This document shows, in pieces, positions 23,318-26,695 of a stretch of 26,695 nucleotides of DNA; the stretch's first letter is position 1, and each line of letters starts with the position of its first letter. Location: assembly GCA_002452405.1 (NCBI GenBank), contig DKFP01000012.1, positions 21,730 through 48,424 of the forward strand, written 5' to 3'. Origin of the DNA: Deferribacteraceae bacterium UBA6793. Lineage in GTDB: Bacteria; Chrysiogenota; Deferribacteres; Deferribacterales; Geovibrionaceae. The notes beneath the pieces were generated by a model. It did not search any database. It was not told the DNA's origin and saw nothing but the letters and a program-made list of their open reading frames with translations. The translations under genes and the position numbers were made by a program.

Positions 23318-23827
23318 ATGAAATTTATAAAGATCGGAAAACTTGTTAACACACACGGGCTGGACGGACTTCTGCTGATGCAGGTCACAACGGAAAGCCC
23401 CGAAGTTCTGGAAGAGATGCAGTATATGATGCTTTCGAAAGACGGCAAAGTGAAGGCGTCTCTTGAAGTTGAGTATATGAAGGACTACAAGGGAATGCTC
23501 CTTGTGGGCTTCAAAGGGGTGGAGGATATCGATTCCGCCCTGAAATATAAGGGGATGGACGTTGTTCTCCCCGAAGAGATGCTCCCTGAGCTCGAAGACG
23601 AGATTTACTGGCACGAGCTTGAGGGGTGTCGGGTGTTAGACACTGACGGAAATCCGGTGGGAACTCTTATCGACTATATGGAAGCGGGCGCCTCAGAGGT
23701 GTTCCGCATTCAGGGCGAAAACGAAACCTACCTCATTTCCAACAATAAGGATCACGTTACAGAGATTAACGTGAAAGAGAAAAAACTGGTTATCAACCGA
23801 GAGGGGCTTATAAGTGAAAACGTTTAA
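23318..23827 (+). CDS. rimM: 16S rRNA processing/maturation factor RimM
   Basis: This 169-residue protein assists assembly of the 30S head by binding uS19. It has the N-terminal RimM barrel (FIKIGKLVNTHGLDGLLLMQ) and the C-terminal PRC-barrel (EIYWHELEGCRVLDTDGNPVGTL, later FRIQGENETYLI). The only usable in-frame start is ATG 23318, since a stop lies at 23294-23296. The obvious purine-rich AGAGGAGA tract (23286-23293) is about 25 nt upstream, too far for normal use, leaving a weak GGCGTGG as the nearer candidate. Its end overlaps trmD by 14 bp. Confidence 0.94.
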   Translation: MKFIKIGKLVNTHGLDGLLLMQVTTESPEVLEEMQYMMLSKDGKVKASLEVEYMKDYKGMLLVGFKGVEDIDSALKYKGMDVVLPEEMLPELEDEIYWHELEGCRVLDTDGNPVGTLIDYMEAGASEVFRIQGENETYLISNNKDHVTEINVKEKKLVINREGLISENV

Positions 23828-25091
23828 TATCCTTACGATATTTCCGGAGATGTTCACTTCGCCTTTTTCACAGGGTGTTTTGTCGAAGGCTGCGGATGCC
23901 GGCTTCTTTACCTTAAACCCCGTTGACATAAGAAGCTACACCACAGACAAACACAGAATCACCGACGATTACCAGTACGGCGGCGGACAGGGACTTGTTA
24001 TGAAGCCTGAACCTATCGTGACTGCTGTCAGAGACCTGAAACAAAAGGATGGCGATACCCACGTCATACTCATGGACCCGCGGGGGAAGAAATTCACCCA
24101 AAAGGATGCCGAAAGGCTCCGTGAATATGATAGCCTCACATTCATCTGCGGACGCTATGAAGGCGTGGATGAACGGGTTGTCGGTCTTTGCGTGGACGAG
24201 TCGCTCTCTCTGGGCGATTTTGTTCTGACAGGCGGGGAATTTGCCTCAATGGTCATTATAGATTCCATAGCTAGGCTTCTGCCGGGCGTTTTGGGTGATG
24301 AAAACTCGCCTCTGGAGGACTCTCACACCTCCGGAATGCTGGAGTATCCTCATTACACAAGACCCTATGAGTTCGAAGGTCAGTCGGTGCCTGAAATTCT
24401 TCTATCCGGGCACCACGCAGAGATTGAGAAATGGAGACGTCAGAAATCCATCGAAATAACCGCGAAGAACAGACCGGACATGCTCAAAAATGCAGATTTA
24501 AGTGCCGAGGACAAAAAATATCTTGACACAATCGCATTAAAAAAGAAAATATACGTCGCACTTCTGCACTACCCGATGAAGGACAAGGAGAAGACAAACG
24601 TTGCAACGTCCATTACCAACATGGATCTGCACGATATCTCCAGAACATGCACAACGTTTGACGTTAAAAAGTATTTCGTTGTGACACCACTTCAGGCACA
24701 GAGAGAGATAGCCTCGCGGGTTATCGACCACTGGCTTAACGGATACGGTGCAACATACAATGTCAACCGCAAGGAGGCCTTTGAGCGGACACAGCTCGCA
24801 GAGGGGCTTCTTGATGTTATATCAGAGATCGAAAAGCTCGAAGGAGAACGTCCGGTGGTTATAGCCACAACGGCGCGGGATTCCAGAGCCAACATCGATT
24901 TCGAAGAGACGGCGAGGCTCGCAGAGGAAAAACCATGCCTGATAATTTTCGGCACTGGCTGGGGCTTCACCGAAGATGTTTTCAAAATGTCGGACAGGGT
25001 GCTTAAACCTATAAAGGGGGTCGGACCTTTCAACCACCTTTCGGTCAGAAGCGCCGTGGCCATAATACTTGACAGGATACATAGTTTTTAG
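23814..25091 (+). CDS. trmD: TrmD tRNA (m1G37) methyltransferase fused to a second SPOUT methyltransferase
   Basis: This 425-residue protein is about 180 residues longer than ordinary TrmD. Residues 1-225 are TrmD, which methylates G37 next to the anticodon. They show FNILTIFPEMF, YGGGQGLVMKPEP, ICGRYEGVDERV, the knot LSLGDFVLTGGE (131-142) and catalytic Asp169 in LEDSHTSG. Residues about 245-425 match the TM1570-type SPOUT family (PF09936 as I recall), with YVALLHYPM, FGTGWGFTEDVF and the knot end FNHLSVRSAVAIILDRI. The target of the second domain is unknown. The start is GTG 23814, overlapping rimM by 14 bp with GAGGGG upstream; rplS follows after 11 bp. Confidence 0.92.
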   Translation: MKTFNILTIFPEMFTSPFSQGVLSKAADAGFFTLNPVDIRSYTTDKHRITDDYQYGGGQGLVMKPEPIVTAVRDLKQKDGDTHVILMDPRGKKFTQKDAERLREYDSLTFICGRYEGVDERVVGLCVDESLSLGDFVLTGGEFASMVIIDSIARLLPGVLGDENSPLEDSHTSGMLEYPHYTRPYEFEGQSVPEILLSGHHAEIEKWRRQKSIEITAKNRPDMLKNADLSAEDKKYLDTIALKKKIYVALLHYPMKDKEKTNVATSITNMDLHDISRTCTTFDVKKYFVVTPLQAQREIASRVIDHWLNGYGATYNVNRKEAFERTQLAEGLLDVISEIEKLEGERPVVIATTARDSRANIDFEETARLAEEKPCLIIFGTGWGFTEDVFKMSDRVLKPIKGVGPFNHLSVRSAVAIILDRIHSF

Positions 25092-25102
25092 GAGGCTCGT
25101 CC

Positions 25103-25462
25103 ATGAAAAATAAACTTATCGCTTCTGTTGAGGCGATGTTTAAAACTGAAAAAGAAACGCCTGCTTTCCGCTCCGGCGATACAGTAAGAGTTTACTTCCG
25201 TATCATCGAGGGTAACAAAGAGCGTATCCAGGCGTACGAAGGTCTTGTTATCAAGATCCACAGAAACAGCACAAACTCAACTTTCACAGTTAGAAAGATG
25301 GTCGGTGACATAGGCGTGGAAAGAACTTTCCCTTATTGCTCACCCCGTATCGACAAGGTTGAACTTATCAGAACAGGTAAAGTCCGTCAGGCAAGACTGT
25401 TCTACATGAGAGACCTGCGCGGTAAAGCTGCGAGAATTAAAGAAAGAAGGAAAGGTCTTTAA
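25103..25462 (+). CDS. rplS: Ribosomal protein bL19
   Basis: This 119-residue large-subunit protein lies at the 30S-50S interface. The recognisable core is FRSGDTVRVYFRIIEGNKER then IQAYEGLVI, followed by VGVERTF-like IGVERTFPYCSPRIDKVEL and the C-terminal RQARLFYMRDLRGKAARIKERR. AGGAGG precedes the ATG. No intrinsic terminator separates it from the rplM promoter, so the two units may read through. Confidence 0.97.
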   Translation: MKNKLIASVEAMFKTEKETPAFRSGDTVRVYFRIIEGNKERIQAYEGLVIKIHRNSTNSTFTVRKMVGDIGVERTFPYCSPRIDKVELIRTGKVRQARLFYMRDLRGKAARIKERRKGL

Positions 25463-25474
25463 TTTAAAATCTGC

Positions 25475-25503
25475 TTGACACAACGTCACGGATTAAATAA
25501 ATT
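25475..25503 (+). promoter_or_regulatory. Sigma70-type promoter of rplM-rpsI
   Basis: A perfect -35 TTGACA (25475-25480), a 17-bp spacer and TAAATT (25498-25503, 4 of 6) are present. The start would be about 25510, giving a leader of about 25 nt before rplM. The leader shows no obvious L13-binding structure. Confidence 0.7.
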
Positions 25504-25534
25504 AAAAGGCTCACATTTTTGACGAGGTTTACAC

Positions 25535-25963
25535 ATGAAAAGCTATTGGGCAAAACCCGACGAAATAGAAAAAAAATGGTACGTTCTCGATGCTAAGGGC
25601 AAGGTCCTCGGACGTATGGCTACTGAAATAGCAATGACCCTTATGGGCAAAAAGAAACCGATCTACACTCCCTCTATAGACACCGGCGACTTTGTTATCG
25701 TTATCAACGCTGACAAATTCATCGTCACAGGCGCTAAGATGGACGACAAAATGTACTACAGACACTCCGGCTACCTCGGCGGTCTTAAAGAAAGAACTCT
25801 TAAAGAACAGCTTGAGAAAAAACCCGAAGACGTTATCAGAATGGCTGTTAAAAACATGCTCCCCAAAACTAAAATGGGCAGAGCGATGATCAGCAAACTT
25901 AAAATCTACACCGGATCAGAGCATCCTCATGCTGCTCAGAACCCCGAAGTTTTTGAGATATAA
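25535..25963 (+). CDS. rplM: Ribosomal protein uL13
   Basis: This 142-residue early-assembly large-subunit protein shows the family core: KKWYVLDAKGKVLGRMATEIA, then GDFVIVINADKFIVTG, YYRHSGYLGGLKE and KNMLPKTKMGRAMISKLKIY followed by GSEHPHAAQNPEVF. The length is typical. GAGG lies upstream of the ATG. It is followed after 11 bp by rpsI, the invariable partner. Confidence 0.97.
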   Translation: MKSYWAKPDEIEKKWYVLDAKGKVLGRMATEIAMTLMGKKKPIYTPSIDTGDFVIVINADKFIVTGAKMDDKMYYRHSGYLGGLKERTLKEQLEKKPEDVIRMAVKNMLPKTKMGRAMISKLKIYTGSEHPHAAQNPEVFEI

Positions 25964-25974
25964 GGAGACTATTG

Positions 25975-26364
25975 ATGGCTGACTATACATACGGAACAGG
26001 CAGAAGAAAAACATCCTGTGCCAGAGTTTTCATCAAACCCGGCAAAGGTCTTGTCACTATCAACGGCAAAGAGCCCGAGGCTTATTTTGAGAGACCTACT
26101 CTCACAATGATCAGCCTCCAGCCCATTTCAACAATCAGCGCTGAGGGCAAGTTCGACCTTTACATCACTGTTAAAGGCGGCGGTAAAAGCGGACAGGCTG
26201 GTGCAGTTCGCCACGGTCTCGCAAGAGCACTGTGCGAATTCGACGCTGCAAACCGTCCCGCACTGAAAAAAGAAGGATTCCTTACCAGAGACTCAAGAGC
26301 AGTTGAACGTAAGAAACCCGGTAAACCGAAGGCAAGAAAGTCTTCTCAGTTCTCCAAACGTTAA
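25975..26364 (+). CDS. rpsI: Ribosomal protein uS9
   Basis: This 129-residue small-subunit protein has a C-terminal tail that reaches the P-site tRNA. Family marks are YGTGRRKTSCARVFIKPGKG, VKGGGKSGQAGAVRHGLARAL and the basic tail RDSRAVERKKPGKPKARKSSQ ending FSKR. ATG 25975 is chosen over a TTG one codon earlier because AAGGAG is 7 nt from the ATG. A strong terminator follows 7 bp after the stop. Confidence 0.97.
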   Translation: MADYTYGTGRRKTSCARVFIKPGKGLVTINGKEPEAYFERPTLTMISLQPISTISAEGKFDLYITVKGGGKSGQAGAVRHGLARALCEFDAANRPALKKEGFLTRDSRAVERKKPGKPKARKSSQFSKR

Positions 26365-26371
26365 TGCAACA

Positions 26372-26398
26372 AGCCCGGCTTCATCGCCGGGCTTTTTT
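26372..26398 (+). terminator. Rho-independent terminator after rpsI
   Basis: A perfect 8-bp GC-rich stem AGCCCGGC/GCCGGGCT (26372-26379 with 26386-26393), a 6-nt loop and a run of six T (26393-26398) give a textbook terminator. It closes the ribosomal-protein operon. Confidence 0.95.
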
Positions 26399-26446
26399 AT
26401 TAGCCTTTATATACGTCGTTCTTCTGCGTCAAACCTCATAAAAAGA

Positions 26447-26476
26447 TGCCTCACATACTTATCTGTATGCTCGGCA
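26447..26476. repeat. Inverted repeat, two stacked stems
   Basis: The outer TGCC/GGCA (26447-26450 with 26473-26476) and inner CATAC/GTATG (26454-26458 with 26465-26469) stems are separated by a symmetric 3x3 internal loop and closed by a 6-nt loop. The flanks on both sides (about 26430-26495) are also imperfectly complementary, so the whole may be a longer degenerate palindrome. Confidence 0.6.
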
Positions 26477-26535
26477 CTTGTTTACTCGGCTTTCCTTGAA
26501 TAACTCGTATCTAAAGACTAAGTGGAATTACTCCC

Positions 26536-26550
26536 TCCTTTGGTAAAGGA
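26536..26550. repeat. Small hairpin in a CCTCCTTT...AAAGGA type repeat
   Basis: A perfect 6-bp stem TCCTTT/AAAGGA encloses a 3-nt loop. It lies within a sequence (about 26530-26566) whose form, pyrimidine-rich arm then GGCTGGGGTGGATTTT, recalls common intergenic repeats of other genomes. That resemblance is from memory. Confidence 0.45.
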
Positions 26551-26576
26551 TGGCTGGGGTGGATTTTCTTTTCCCA

Positions 26577-26608
26577 CGTCTCTGCGAGGGTGTCAGCCCG
26601 CAGCAGTC
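26577..26608. repeat. Dispersed palindromic repeat, copy 3
   Basis: This copy starts CGTCTCTGCGAG and ends GCAGTC, like the copies at 63-90 and 14618-14655. The middle (GGTGTCAGCCCGCA) is different but still partly self-complementary. Confidence 0.6.
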
Positions 26609-26619
26609 CCGATTAGCCC

Positions 26620-26649
26620 CATATTTTCCCCGTCCATGTGGAAAATATG
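26620..26649. repeat. Perfect 10-bp inverted repeat
   Basis: CATATTTTCC (26620-26629) pairs perfectly with GGAAAATATG (26640-26649) across a 10-nt loop. No T-run follows. It could be a repeat element, a protein-binding palindrome or an mRNA hairpin of a gene beyond the window. Confidence 0.55.
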
Positions 26650-26695
26650 CCAGCGCTTTGGTCGGCAGAGCCTCCCGCCGCTCACGCAAGCGGGT

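Larger units (their letters stand above)
26399..26695. other. Gene-free right end packed with palindromic repeats
   Basis: No credible coding region is seen. The open frames lack ribosome binding sites and resemble nothing known. The stretch contains at least four separate inverted repeats (26447-26476, 26536-26550, 26577-26608 and 26620-26649), plus CCCGC/GCGGG near the right edge (about 26673-26694). It looks like a collecting site for small intergenic repeats between a terminator and whatever follows. Confidence 0.6.

Noticed and set aside
22241..23614. 457-codon open frame on the - strand across ffh, rpsP, khpA and rimM
   Set aside because: It is antisense to four certain genes of a conserved operon, with a composition typical of a shadow frame and no recognisable domain.
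26303..26503. Open frame running from rpsI through the terminator
   Set aside because: It overlaps rpsI in another frame and crosses a strong terminator hairpin; no ribosome binding site or homology is apparent.

Overview
The window is an ordinary-looking chromosomal segment of a motile Gram-negative bacterium. Every gene I can support reads on the + strand. The cell is Gram-negative because there is a FadL-type outer-membrane protein, and flagellated because a basal-body operon lies next to a sigma54-type FlrB/FlrC pair. Gene content, moderate base composition and a TrmD protein fused to a second SPOUT methyltransferase suggest Deferribacterota or a relative. That assignment is an inference from general familiarity, not a database match.

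Region 1 (190-5351): a secreted 871-residue tetratricopeptide protein, a soluble histidine kinase (FlrB-like) and a sigma54-dependent response regulator (FlrC-like), tightly coupled. Region 2 (5468-12806): a good sigma54 promoter followed by flgB, flgC, fliE, fliF, fliG, fliH, fliI, fliJ and a MotE-like gene. This set builds the rod base, MS ring, rotor/switch and export ATPase complex. A tandem pair of 137-bp, strongly palindromic repeats sits between fliE and fliF. Region 3 (12806-17433): an O-methyltransferase, a U32-family protein, ligA and a PPDK/PEP-synthase regulatory kinase-phosphorylase, mostly overlapping and possibly co-transcribed with the flagellar genes. An 80-bp repeat element flanked by 14-bp direct repeats separates the U32 gene from ligA.

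Region 4 (17518-19065): a single-gene unit for a FadL/OmpP1 outer-membrane protein, with its own promoter and terminator. Region 5 (19131-21244): a Tat-exported M15 peptidase and a YihY/BrkB membrane protein fused to a cyclic-nucleotide-binding domain. Region 6 (21292-26398): ffh, rpsP, khpA, rimM, trmD (fusion), rplS, then rplM and rpsI. This translation and SRP cluster has near-consensus promoters before ffh and rplM and a strong terminator after rpsI. The last 300 bp hold several palindromic repeats and no gene.

Most of the window is core genome. The most unusual items are the repeats (structured array in the flagellar operon, element at the ligA start), the YihY-cNMP fusion, and the TPR protein, which may be a PflA-like motor component. 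No CRISPR array, transposase, phage gene, tRNA or rRNA was seen.
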